Shown here in pieces: positions 27,213 to 37,200 of a stretch of 64,000 nt of DNA; positions within the stretch are counted from its first letter, which is position 1, and each line of letters begins with the position of its first letter. Source of the DNA: an uncultured bacterium (GTDB lineage Bacteria > Planctomycetota > GCA-002687715). The translations under genes were made by a program, and so were the position numbers. Location: the NCBI GenBank assembly GCA_902826835.1, contig CADEGH010000010.1:1-64000 (forward strand), given 5' to 3'. A model generated the notes under the pieces. That model did no database searches, was not told the origin of the DNA, and saw only the letters and a list, made by a program, of their open reading frames with translations.

Positions 27213-28211
27213 TTAAGAGCGGGGCGGGCGGTCGGAGCGCAGGCGGCGGGAGGCTTCTTCGAGGGCGGTGCGTTCGGCGGAGGTGAGGCCGGCCATGCCG
27301 ACCTCGCCAACTCGGGCGAGGAGGCGGTCCAGGTCAGGGTCGGGCGTCACGGCGCGAGGGCGTGGGGGATCGGAAGGCGGACTGCGGTGGGCGCGGCGGC
27401 GTTCGCGGCGCTCCTCTCGTTCTTCGGTGACCGCTCCGTGCTTCCAGGCATCGGGATCTTGCTCCCAAGGCTCACGGGGTTCGCCGTAAGGCCCCGGTCC
27501 GTAGCGGGCGGCGGAGATTTCCTGGAGACAGGCGAAGATCATGCTGATGGAGATCAGCACCAAGATCGAGCTCACCGCGCCGGCGGTCGCAAAGCCGTAG
27601 AGCAGGATTCCGATGGCCCCCAGGATTCCGATCTGTGCGGATACCCGTGACGCGAGATTGGGATGCCAGCGTTTCGAAATCAGACCGCGGAGGGCGCGGC
27701 CACCATCGAGCGGATAGAAAGGGAGGAGGTTGAACCCGAGGAGGTAGAGGTTGGTCGTCCACGCCCAGGCGAGACTGGTGCGAATCACCGCGGGTGCCTC
27801 GGGGAGAAGTTGCTCCGCGACGTAGATCACCGCGAGCCAGGGAAGATGCACCGCCGGCCCGGCCAGCGCCACGAACATGTCCGCGTTCGGGTGAGGTGGC
27901 GAGGATTGGAGATGGGCGAAGCCCCCGAGCGGATGAAGGACGATGCTCTCGGTACGGATGTGATACCGGCGACCCGCCAGGGCGTGACCGAGTTCGTGCG
28001 TGAGCACGATGAGGTAGAGCCCCATCGTCATTCCGAGTCCGTAGCCCCACCGCTCGGCGATGGGTAAACCGGACAGGTTCGAGACGACCATCAGCGGAAC
28101 CAGAATCGTGAAGATGTGGATCCGAATCGGAATCCCGCACAGGCGGCCGACTCCCAATGAGGAGTTGAGCCAGCGAGCCCAGCGGGGAAGTTCTGCGACG
28201 TTGGAGAACAT
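27213..28211 (-). CDS. Site-2 protease family zinc metalloprotease
   Basis: This 332-aa membrane protease (M50 family) cuts substrates inside or near the membrane. The zinc motif HELGH is at 72-76 in the second hydrophobic stretch and the distal ligand lies in NLLPFYPLDGG (Asp169). About six hydrophobic segments cover 30-240. The C-terminal 80 residues are cytosolic and charged, ending in LDRLLARVGEVGMAGLTSAERTALEEAS as two parts of a helical motif also known at the tail of rhomboid-like proteins. It is convergent with the kinase gene (52 bp apart) and divergent from 28431. Relatives activate tethered sigma factors, so the sigma factor at 60001 is a conceivable but distant partner. Confidence 0.92.
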   Translation of the reverse strand: MFSNVAELPRWARWLNSSLGVGRLCGIPIRIHIFTILVPLMVVSNLSGLPIAERWGYGLGMTMGLYLIVLTHELGHALAGRRYHIRTESIVLHPLGGFAHLQSSPPHPNADMFVALAGPAVHLPWLAVIYVAEQLLPEAPAVIRTSLAWAWTTNLYLLGFNLLPFYPLDGGRALRGLISKRWHPNLASRVSAQIGILGAIGILLYGFATAGAVSSILVLISISMIFACLQEISAARYGPGPYGEPREPWEQDPDAWKHGAVTEEREERRERRRAHRSPPSDPPRPRAVTPDPDLDRLLARVGEVGMAGLTSAERTALEEASRRLRSDRPPRS

Positions 28212-28430
28212 GATGGTGCGCCAGCTTCAGAGTACCGGCTTTCCCTGTCACGCGCCAGCCGACAAAGCGGTCGAGGGAGAAACGAAATCCCGGCGCGACG
28301 GGTGGTAGTGGCCTTGCGCCACGAATCTGCCACGCCGGTTGGCTTTGATCGCGGCGGCCACGGCCGATTCGCGGGATAGAATCGAACATCCTCGTGTGAT
28401 GGCGAGGCTTCCCCTTTCTATAGGCTGACT

Positions 28431-29810
28431 ATGCAGTTCTCCCTCCGTTCCCTCGGAGCACTGGTGCTCCTCAACGCGTCGTTCTTGACGGCTCAAAATC
28501 CCTTTCCCCGCGCGGGTGACCCGGGTCCGCTCGGCACGAACGTGGTGGTGCCGGGGGGCGCGTCTTACCAGGTCGCGAACGGTTATCGTTTGAACCACCT
28601 GTTGTCCCTGAACGGGCTGGTCGGCAGCGCCGCGGACTTTGTGGTGGGCGTGGATGGCGACCTGTTTGTATCCCGGACGGCGGGGACCCCCTGCGGCGCG
28701 CCCGCCAGCGTCCACATCACTCGCATCGCCATGCAGAACGGGACACCGGTGATTCCGGCGGTGGCCACCCAGTTCACGACGCAGGCGATTCCCGCCTTCG
28801 AACTCGACTACGATCCGGTGTCCCAGCGCATCTTTGCGACCGGGACCTGCGCTCAGACCAATTCGGTCTACAACATCGCGGGGAACGGGGTTCCCCAGTT
28901 GGCGAGCTCGGGATCGTCTTTCAACGACCCGGACTCGGTCGCTTTCGGCTACCTCCCCGGCACCGCGACGCCGGCGCTCTACGTGGCCGCCCAAGATGCG
29001 CTGCATGTCATTGACCTCAGCACGAACCCGTTTGGCATCGCCACGATCTCGGTTGATCTGAGTGCGCTCGGTTTGTCGCTGCTCGGAAACTGGGGATCGA
29101 TCCTCTATGACGCCAACACCCGCACGCTGCTCGGAACCGGCGTCGGCGCCCCCTCGGTCTACCGATCGGTCGAAATCACCCTTGGTGGACAGTTCCCGAA
29201 CCTGACCGGTTCGGTGACCAGCATTTTTCCGACCACGCTGCGCCCGTTGGCGGTCGACTACCGCGGAGCCCGCATCTTCGAACAGAGCACGCAAATCGGA
29301 TACTTAAACCCCGGCAACGTGTTCACTCCCTTCTTGAGTGGGCTTTCGGGCGCCAGCATCGAACCTGCCGCGGACGGGTCCCTACTCATCCTCGATCAGT
29401 TCGTCGGCAACCTCCTTCGCCTCGAACCGACCCTCTCAAGCCAAATGATCACCGCGTCGAGCGCGGAGGGAGGATCTGCGGACATCAAACTGCAAGGTGG
29501 AGTCACCCACGCCAATGATGTCTACTTGCTGCTCATGGGCGTCTCGGGAGCGGGGGCCGGAAGCCCGGTCGGGGCCGCGGTCAATCTGCCCCTGATCATC
29601 GACCCGATCACGCAGTTCCTCTACAGCCTCACTCTGGCGGGCACTCCCGGTTATGCCGACTGGACGGGGCTCCTCGACGCCCAGGGCCGCGGTCGCGCGA
29701 TCGTGCCGATCGGCGCTGGCGTAGTTCCCCCCGGTACTACCCTCAGCTTCGCCGCGCTCTTCGGCGGGCCCCTCGAGGTCTCGAACGCGGTTTGGATCCA
29801 CGTCCTCTGA
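28431..29810 (+). CDS. Secreted propeller-like protein with C-terminal recurrent domain
   Basis: This 459-aa protein has a signal peptide (SLGALVLLNASFLTAQ). The central 300 residues have strand-rich, weakly repetitive sequence with phrases such as FVVGVDGDLFVSR, ELDYDPVSQRIFATG and AVDYRGARIFEQ, typical of NHL or YVTN-like propellers. The last 110 residues, ending PGTTLSFAALFGGPLEVSNAVWIHVL when read in two blocks, belong to the end domain shared with other secreted proteins here. No enzyme motif is visible. The 219 bp upstream are shared with the divergent protease gene. Confidence 0.75.
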   Translation: MQFSLRSLGALVLLNASFLTAQNPFPRAGDPGPLGTNVVVPGGASYQVANGYRLNHLLSLNGLVGSAADFVVGVDGDLFVSRTAGTPCGAPASVHITRIAMQNGTPVIPAVATQFTTQAIPAFELDYDPVSQRIFATGTCAQTNSVYNIAGNGVPQLASSGSSFNDPDSVAFGYLPGTATPALYVAAQDALHVIDLSTNPFGIATISVDLSALGLSLLGNWGSILYDANTRTLLGTGVGAPSVYRSVEITLGGQFPNLTGSVTSIFPTTLRPLAVDYRGARIFEQSTQIGYLNPGNVFTPFLSGLSGASIEPAADGSLLILDQFVGNLLRLEPTLSSQMITASSAEGGSADIKLQGGVTHANDVYLLLMGVSGAGAGSPVGAAVNLPLIIDPITQFLYSLTLAGTPGYADWTGLLDAQGRGRAIVPIGAGVVPPGTTLSFAALFGGPLEVSNAVWIHVL

Positions 29811-29834
29811 TCGGAGTAGCGATCCGCCGAGCGG

Positions 29835-31988
29835 CTATCGGAGAGGTCGACTCGGCCGCCGCGTGTGCCACCACTCCGTGGCCATGTTGTCGTCGGTGAT
29901 GACCACCCGATCCCACAGTCGCTGCTGCAAAGCCGCGGTGGATTCCCAATCTCCGCCGCCCAGAATTTCTCGGACCCGTGCCTCGGCTGCCGGATCCCCC
30001 TTCGGAAGGGGAACGTTTGTCCCCAGCCGGAAATCGAACAGGCGACCTGCGGACCCGACTTTGGGATCCATCATGCGCTCGCTGCCGTACACGAAGCTGC
30101 GGAACCGCAGCACCGCGGGGAAGGCCTCGAGCATCGTTCGCAGGACATCGTCGCTGGAGGTGCTGTTTTGGCAGAAGATCCCGCCCGGGGCGAGCCGGCT
30201 CTTCACAAGCTCCAGGTGCTCTCTCGAGATGAGGTTGGTCGCGTGCGCCCGCCAGTGGTGGGTCGTGTTCTGGACGATGAGGTCGAATCTTTGATCGTGC
30301 CGTTTCAGATAGCGGCGACCATCGTCGACGAGCAGTTTCACCTTGGGGTTGGTGAGTAGACCAGCGACGACCTCATGGCGAGCGATCAGATCGAGATAGC
30401 CGGGATTGATCTCGACCACGACGAGTTCTTCGAGGCCTTCGAAGTGGGCCACCACCTCCGCCCAGGCCCCCGAACCGAGTCCGATCATGAGCGCGGTCCT
30501 GGCCGACGGATGGAGGGTGGTGAGGGCGTAAGCCCGCGCGATGCCGTTTTTGTCGGCAATCGGATCGATGAAGAACCCGCCGTCGTAAGCTCCGCCGCCG
30601 AACACGCGACCATCGTCGGTGACGGTGATGATTCCGCTTTTGCCTTCCAGAGTCTCGGCAAACCTCTCCCCCGGGGGGTGATCCATTTGGAGCCGCTCGA
30701 GGAGTCCACGGTGGAGCCGGGGGCCGGCGAGGAGAGCGATGGCGGCGAGAGCGAGTCCGGCGCCCGCACGGCCCCACTGTTTCTGAAATCCGAAAACGAG
30801 CCCCGCCGCCGCGAGGGTCAGCGCCGCGGTGATGGACGCCGCGGTACCGAGCGAACAGTGATCGAGGAGGAGAAACCCGGTGCTCAAGCTGCCGGCAGTG
30901 CAGCCGAGGATGTTGATGAGCCCGAGCCAGCCGAGGCGCCGCCCGAGATTGCGATCGAGCGCGGCCCCGGCGTGGGCGACGAGCGGGAATCCGGTTCCAA
31001 GTCCGATCGCGGCCAGCGCGTAGAGCCAGACGATGTGGGTGCGTCCTAGGGATGCGAGGGTAAGCCCGACGAGCGGGAGCAGAACGAGGCCCAGCAAACC
31101 GGAGACGATGAATGCGATGCCGAGTGCGGAGACGGCCCGAGTGCGGTCGTTCCCGGTCCTTGTGCTGGAACACCAACGACGCGCGAGGAGGCTGCCGAGC
31201 GCGATGCCGACCAAGTAGGCCCCCAGTAACTCGCCAAATGCGTGCGAGACCGCGGCCGTGCAGAATCCGTGGGCGCGGGCCCACACGATTTCGAAGCTGA
31301 GCGAAACAAAGCCCGACAAGAACGCGAGGAGGGACGCACGCCACGGGAAGGGGAGTGGCTCGATCGCCGCTGGCATCTTCGTTTGCGCCTCCTCGACCCG
31401 GCGTTCCTTCATCGTCGCCACGACGACGATGACCGCGAGAGCGGTGTTGATGCCCGCGGCGAGGCGCACGGTGTTCGTCAGGCCCAACGTGGCCAGACCG
31501 TAGTGCGCCGTGATGAGCGAAGAAAACGCGGCACCAAGGGTGTTGACAAAGGCGAGGAGACCGAGGCTCTGCCCGATGTTGCCGCTCGCCCGCGCCAGCC
31601 AAGTGGCCAGGAGCGGGAGGGTCGCTCCCATCAGCAACGTGGGGATGAGGACGAGGCCGAGCACGAGCGCTCCGGTCGCAACGCGGTCGAGGTGCAGGGT
31701 GAGGTGTTCCATGCCTCGAAACAGCTTCAGCGAGAAGAAGCCGAAGGCGCCGATCCCCAGTTCGAAGAGGCCGAACAAGACGAGGGGATGGAAGCGACGC
31801 GCCAGTCGCCCGCCGACCCAGTTACCGAGGCCGAGGCCGAGGAGGAATGCGGTGACGACGATGGTGACGGACGCGGTGTCGATCCCGATGATCGTGAACA
31901 ACACCCGCTGCCAGGTCACCTGGTAGATGAGGGCCGATGCACCGGACAGAAAGAAGACGAGAAGTAACCAGAGGGGGGCTCGGCGCAT
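29835..31988 (-). CDS. Membrane protein with spermidine synthase-like domain
   Basis: This 717-aa protein joins an MFS/transporter-like half of about 12 hydrophobic segments (residues 5-440) to a cytosolic aminopropyltransferase fold. The nucleotide-binding-like motif MIGLGSGAWAEV and the acid VVVEINPGY lie near 495-530, and VDDGRRYL follows. Where spermidine synthases carry the catalytic D-[ST]-x-D, this protein has VQNTTHHW (about 568-575), so polyamine synthesis is unlikely. Similar fused proteins are widespread in environmental bacteria with no settled function. CGGAG five bases upstream supports the ATG. Its start is 38 bp from the divergent hydrolase start. Confidence 0.85.
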   Translation of the reverse strand: MRRAPLWLLLVFFLSGASALIYQVTWQRVLFTIIGIDTASVTIVVTAFLLGLGLGNWVGGRLARRFHPLVLFGLFELGIGAFGFFSLKLFRGMEHLTLHLDRVATGALVLGLVLIPTLLMGATLPLLATWLARASGNIGQSLGLLAFVNTLGAAFSSLITAHYGLATLGLTNTVRLAAGINTALAVIVVVATMKERRVEEAQTKMPAAIEPLPFPWRASLLAFLSGFVSLSFEIVWARAHGFCTAAVSHAFGELLGAYLVGIALGSLLARRWCSSTRTGNDRTRAVSALGIAFIVSGLLGLVLLPLVGLTLASLGRTHIVWLYALAAIGLGTGFPLVAHAGAALDRNLGRRLGWLGLINILGCTAGSLSTGFLLLDHCSLGTAASITAALTLAAAGLVFGFQKQWGRAGAGLALAAIALLAGPRLHRGLLERLQMDHPPGERFAETLEGKSGIITVTDDGRVFGGGAYDGGFFIDPIADKNGIARAYALTTLHPSARTALMIGLGSGAWAEVVAHFEGLEELVVVEINPGYLDLIARHEVVAGLLTNPKVKLLVDDGRRYLKRHDQRFDLIVQNTTHHWRAHATNLISREHLELVKSRLAPGGIFCQNSTSSDDVLRTMLEAFPAVLRFRSFVYGSERMMDPKVGSAGRLFDFRLGTNVPLPKGDPAAEARVREILGGGDWESTAALQQRLWDRVVITDDNMATEWWHTRRPSRPLR

Positions 31989-32026
31989 ACGGGCTCCGTG
32001 GGGAGGCGGAGGCTACCATCCGGCCC

Positions 32027-32845
32027 ATGAGTTTTGTCCCGAGGTCGGTGGTGGTCGAAGCGGGCGGGGGGGCCCACTCGCGGGTGGCGCTCGTCCTGCA
32101 CGGGATCTTCGGCTCGGTGCGCAATTGGAAGGGGTTTTTGACGCAGTGGATGCAGGCGGCGCCCGATTGGCGGGCGGTGGCGGTCGATTTGCGCCATCAC
32201 GGCGAGTCGCGGGGGGCGCCACCGCCCAACACCCTCGAGGAGTGTGCGAACGATCTGGCTCGCTTGGTCCAGGAGCTGGGCATTCGCCCCGACGCCGTGA
32301 TGGCCCACTCATTCGGCGGCAAAGTCGCCCTCGAGTGGGCCCGGCTCGGTACCTGCCCAGCGAGATCGCTGTGGATTCTCGATAGCCCGCCGGGAGCGGG
32401 ACCGGGCGGAAACGAACCGCCCGATTCCGTGGTCGGGCTCGTTCTCTCGGTGATGAAACGCTTGCGGCCGGTCGCCAAACGATCCGAGGCCGTCCAGGAG
32501 TTTGTGACTGCGGGAGTGCCGGCGGCGGTGGCAACCTGGATGGCGTCGAGTCTTCGCCTCGGTGCGGACGGATACCGCTTCGACTTCGATCTCGACGCGC
32601 TCTCGGAACTCCTCGCCGACTACTGGCGGCGGGATCTCTACGAGGTCATGGAGAAGCGACCGGCCGGGATGGAAGTCCACGCGGTGGTGGGAGAACGCAG
32701 TTTGCGATTTGCCTCGGTGGATCGGCAGCGGCACGAAGCCTTGGCAGCAGATGGCCGCATTCACCTGCACGTCCTTCCTGCTTCCGGGCACTGGCTGCAC
32801 GTCGACAATCCGTCGGGCTTGATCGAACTCTTCGCGCGAGCTTAG
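32027..32845 (+). CDS. Alpha/beta hydrolase
   Basis: This 272-aa cytosolic hydrolase has the oxyanion motif LHGIFGS (24-30), DLRHHGES (54-61), the nucleophile elbow AHSFGG (Ser95) and the catalytic histidine in SGHWLH (His255). It resembles the YbfF/epoxide-hydrolase-like subgroup. A cap region of about 100 residues lies between the elbow and the histidine. No signal peptide is present. The ATG at 32027 gives the normal family N-terminus. Its stop overlaps the stop of the convergent MFS gene by three bases. Confidence 0.85.
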   Translation: MSFVPRSVVVEAGGGAHSRVALVLHGIFGSVRNWKGFLTQWMQAAPDWRAVAVDLRHHGESRGAPPPNTLEECANDLARLVQELGIRPDAVMAHSFGGKVALEWARLGTCPARSLWILDSPPGAGPGGNEPPDSVVGLVLSVMKRLRPVAKRSEAVQEFVTAGVPAAVATWMASSLRLGADGYRFDFDLDALSELLADYWRRDLYEVMEKRPAGMEVHAVVGERSLRFASVDRQRHEALAADGRIHLHVLPASGHWLHVDNPSGLIELFARA

Positions 32846-34101
32846 GACGGAGGCGCTGGCGCTGCGCGCTCCCGTTCGTGGGCCCGGCGGGCGAGCCAGA
32901 GCATTCCCGAGGAGGCGAGCCCCAGACCAAAGCAGGTCCACCACACGGCATCCGGTCCCTGTTTGGAATAGAGACGCATGCCGATTTGCGGGGCGATGGC
33001 GTAGGCCACCGACCAGCAGAGTACGTAGAGCCCCATGGCTCGCCCGCGGGCGGCGTCGGGGGCTCGGCTCGTCACGAACCCCCAGAGCATCGGGGCGGTG
33101 AGAATCTCCCCGATCGTGAGGAAAAGCAGGGTGGCGAGGCCGGCGACGTAGTAGGGCCCAAACGAGAGAAATGGGAAGGCCACCGCGATGGCAAGGATGC
33201 CGAAGCCGGCCACCCGCAACAAAGAGCGTCGCTCGCACGCGCGGACGATTGCCATCTCGCCGAGGACGATGATCACGGTGTTGATAGTCGTGAACGAACC
33301 GAGCGTGCTCTCCCGATATCCCCCTCGGGTCTTCATGAAGTAGAGCAGGGTGGTTTCCCACTGGAAGAAGACGATCGCGGACAGGAGCACCGACAGGTAG
33401 GTGAACACCAAGACCCGATCGGTGAGGACGGTCCGAAACGGGACCACGGCTCGCTTGACGGCCGCGACGGGCAGCTTGCGAAACGGGGAAAAATGCAGGA
33501 GCAGGATCGTGGCCGCGACCACGCACGTCAATCCGTCGACCACGAAGATCGACCGATAGCTGCGCTCGGCCAAAAAGCCTCCGAGGAGAGGGCCCATGCT
33601 CATCCCGAGGTTGATTGCCAAGCGATTCAGGGCCAGGGCACGGGTGCGCAGTTCGGGAGGCACGACGTTGGTGAACGCCATCGCATTGGCGGGGCGGAAC
33701 ACCTGGGCCGAAAGGGACAAGACGCCCAAAGACAGCCCGAGGGAGACATCGCCTTCGGCATGCCCGACCCACTGGTAGAGCCCCGCCGAAGCGAGGAGGC
33801 TCAGCACCTGGATGCGCGAGGCTGGCCAGCGGTCGACCATCCATCCACCGAGTAGCGAAGCGCCGATCGCGACCACGCCGTAAATGCTGAGAAAGTTGGC
33901 CGCCGACTCCGGGGAATAGCCCTTTTGAGTCGTCAGGTACAAGTTCATGAAGGGCAAGACCATCGATCCCGCGCGGTCGACGAAGGCGGCCAAGGCGAGC
34001 ACATAGGCGGAGCGGGGAAGACCCGCGAAGGATCGACGCCAGGCGGCGAACAGCGCCGCTGGCGAAAGCGTGACTTTTCGGTCGGATTTCCGCTCCGTCA
34101 T
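32842..34101 (-). CDS. MFS transporter
   Basis: This 419-aa membrane protein has twelve hydrophobic segments and the MFS signature between the second and third (GGWMVDRWPASRI), with a second charge-rich loop in the middle (about 200-220). NLGMSMGPLLGGFLAE matches motif C-like glycine patterns seen in drug exporters. The ATG at 34101 was chosen because the charged N-terminus then leads into helix one. Substrate is unknown. It overlaps the hydrolase gene tail-to-tail. Confidence 0.88.
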   Translation of the reverse strand: MTERKSDRKVTLSPAALFAAWRRSFAGLPRSAYVLALAAFVDRAGSMVLPFMNLYLTTQKGYSPESAANFLSIYGVVAIGASLLGGWMVDRWPASRIQVLSLLASAGLYQWVGHAEGDVSLGLSLGVLSLSAQVFRPANAMAFTNVVPPELRTRALALNRLAINLGMSMGPLLGGFLAERSYRSIFVVDGLTCVVAATILLLHFSPFRKLPVAAVKRAVVPFRTVLTDRVLVFTYLSVLLSAIVFFQWETTLLYFMKTRGGYRESTLGSFTTINTVIIVLGEMAIVRACERRSLLRVAGFGILAIAVAFPFLSFGPYYVAGLATLLFLTIGEILTAPMLWGFVTSRAPDAARGRAMGLYVLCWSVAYAIAPQIGMRLYSKQGPDAVWWTCFGLGLASSGMLWLARRAHERERAAPAPPS

Positions 34102-34212
34102 GGGGGCGGACTCTACGAGGCCAAGTCGAGGCCGCCTTTTTTGGTGACACGAGGTCAAGGCCATCGCTCTTGTAGAGGGGAACCCGATCTGTTGGTGCAC
34201 CTACGAAAGGGG

Positions 34213-37200
34213 ATGCCCATGCTCCTGCGCTCGTTTTGTCTCTCCTGGGTTGTGGGGACGGCCCTCGTTGCCCAGGCCTTCGACCAGTTTTCTCCTGCGT
34301 CTTCACCTCCCACCGGGATGATCTTCGACGATGTTCGTGGTGAGATCGTCAACTTCGAGACCCAGATGGCCACTCCCATTCTGGTCACTCGAGCCGGGCT
34401 CTACGTAGTGGCGGCCAACGAGGCCGACAATCGCCTCGTGGCCTACAGCACCTCGTCTCACCAATTGGTGGAAGAGGTTCCGTTGGGCCAGGGAATCTGT
34501 GCCATTGCGGAGCGTCCACCGATGGCTGGTCAACCCAATCCGCGAGAAATTTGGGTGACTCTGCGTCACCAGGCCGCGGTCATGGTGGTGTCCACTGCCA
34601 GTTCGCCCTGGAAAGTCGTCAATCTCCTCAGACCTCAGGTGGCCTCGGCGGATGTGGGGGCTCGAGAAGCCGATAGTCCGGGGGGCATCGTCTTCAACGC
34701 GAATGGCACGAAGGCGTTCGTGGCTCAGGCCAATACTGACTCCCTCACCGTCTACGACACCGTGAACAAGGTGTGGGCGGCCTCGATTCCGCTGACGCGG
34801 GTCCACAACGGCCAGACCGTGGCGATGAACGAGCCGTTCTCCGTGACTCGCGTGGGATCGACGATCGTGGTGGCTTCCCTCGCCTCGGGCAACCAAACGC
34901 TTCCGGAGGAGAACCCTGGTTCGGCATTGCCGGGGCCCAAGGTCGAGGTGAAGGACCTCGATCAAGATCCCAATCGGTCGCTTCCCGACCTCGACCTCGT
35001 GCTGGTGGATTCGGCTACGAATGCGGTCATCGGGGATCGCCGCGGCCTCACCTCAATGAGCTTCGGGATTCGGGCTGGCAGCGCCAGTGGCACCGTCATG
35101 CTCACCGGCTACCACTCTCGCAACGGAGAGTTCATCGGCGAACGATCGTTCCAAGACGGGAAGGTCGTCTTCAATCGGATGAGCATTGTCGATGTCGCGG
35201 GGAGCAACCCACCGGTGCTGGTCAACCTGGAAGACCTCACTCCGGGCAGCTTTCCTCCCAAAAGCATCGTGATGCCCACTGACATGGTGCAGGACGGCGC
35301 GGGACGCGTCTTTGTGGCGGGATATGCCTCCGCCAACATTGGGGTCTTCAACGCCACGACCGGCGCGTTCCAAGGCCTGATGACCTCGCAGGCCGGGCCG
35401 CGCGGGCTCGCGTACTTCGCCGGCGGCAATCGGATCTACAGCTTCAATCGTATTGCGAATTCGATCACCTGGTACGACTTGGCAGCAGGGATTCCCGCCA
35501 CCCCATCGGGAAGTGTGGCGCTTTCCGATCCAACCTTTGACCGCGTCAAGCAAGGGCGCGACCGGTTCAATCGCGCAAACTCCGCCAAACTCACGACCTT
35601 TTGCGGGTCCTGCCATCCGGATGTTCGCAAGGACCTCCTCGCTTGGGATCTATCGAAATTCGCCGACCCCGGCACGGGCTTCACGCTCGCGAATCCTCCG
35701 ACTCTGTGGACGGATCGCAAGGGGGTCATGACCACCCAGGATCTGCGCGGCCTAGGCGAGGTTCCCCCGTACCACTGGCGAGGGGAGCAGAAGGACTTGG
35801 ATGAGTTCAATGACGCATTCAAGAATCTACTTCACGGTCGCAGGATGCAGGAGGCCGACTTCGGATTGCTGCAGGACTACGTATTCAGTTGCGTCTATCC
35901 CCCGAATCCGTTCCAACCCATGAATCGGGGCTTCACGACAGAGGCCGCCCAAGGCGTGAATGTCTACACCACGAACACGCTTGAGAAGTGTGTCCAGTGC
36001 CATGCGTTTCCGACCGGCACGGATTGTAGCGGAACCGATCCGTTGGTCGGTCTCCAAAACTCCACCCGTTTCGTGAAGACGACGCAGCTTAGGGGGCTTT
36101 GGACCAAAGATGCGAGCCAGGCCAATGTGAATGACTCCGGCCCGGTTTCGATACAAAACTCGGTAGGCGCCGGGCTCTTCCACAGCGGAGTTCATCCCGA
36201 CCTGAGCACCTTCCTCCCGTTCTTCTTCAGCGGTCTGGGGGCCGACCTAGTCCCGCTTTTCCACATGATGCAGTCGTACGATTCCGGGCTGGCCCCGGCG
36301 ACGCAGTGGTCGGAGTGGGTCACCGCTCCCAATGCCCTCAATAACCGGGCCGGATTCCTGGTCGACCAGGCGCAAAACGCGCACTGCGATCTCGCGGTGA
36401 AGGCCCGGTGGCAGATCAACGGAACCACCGAAAGTCTGGGGATGGTCTACCGCCCGGCCACGGGTACGTTCGATCTCGATGACAGCGCGGTGGAGGCGGC
36501 CGTTGTCGCCTCGTTCGGCCCGATCGACCTGCCTTTGCTCTTGAGTGAGGCCGCTTTCGGTCGTGCTGAGCTCCTCTTTCTCGGCACCCCGGTTTGGTCG
36601 GGGGAGAGGATTGGCGTCGATCGTGATCGGGACGGATTGTTCGATCGAGACGAACTGGCGGTCGGGGCCGTTCCGACGGACCCTGATTCCGATGACGACG
36701 GGTTGTGGGACGGTGAAGATTTCTCCCCGCTCGGTGGTCCCAATGCGCTGCCTATGACACCACCCGCGGTGGTGCCCGGCTCGATTCGGGTGGTCTACGC
36801 CACGACCAATTCGATCAAGATCACCTGGGAAACCGACCGGCTCTCGCCGTCCCGACTCGAGTGGGGGCTCACGGGGTTCACTCAAGCCACTGGAGACCCA
36901 TTCCCGCTGCCGACCGGCGGAGCCACCACCAGCAATCTGTGGAAACGCAAGCACTCGGGTTTCGTCCGGGTCACCGAGGACGAGCGGGCCCATTTTGTGC
37001 GCATCGTGACGCAGGGGCAGACCGGCCTACAGGGTGGCGCGACGGTGCTGCCGTCTCCGTCCACCACCGCTGATCAGCGCGGGCCCTCGACCAGGGTGTC
37101 GAGCATCGATTTGAGTCACGTGACGAGCGGATCGGTCACGACCTACTCGGCTACCGTCGTCGTCGTGGACAACCACTACGCACCCCAGATCGGAGCTACG

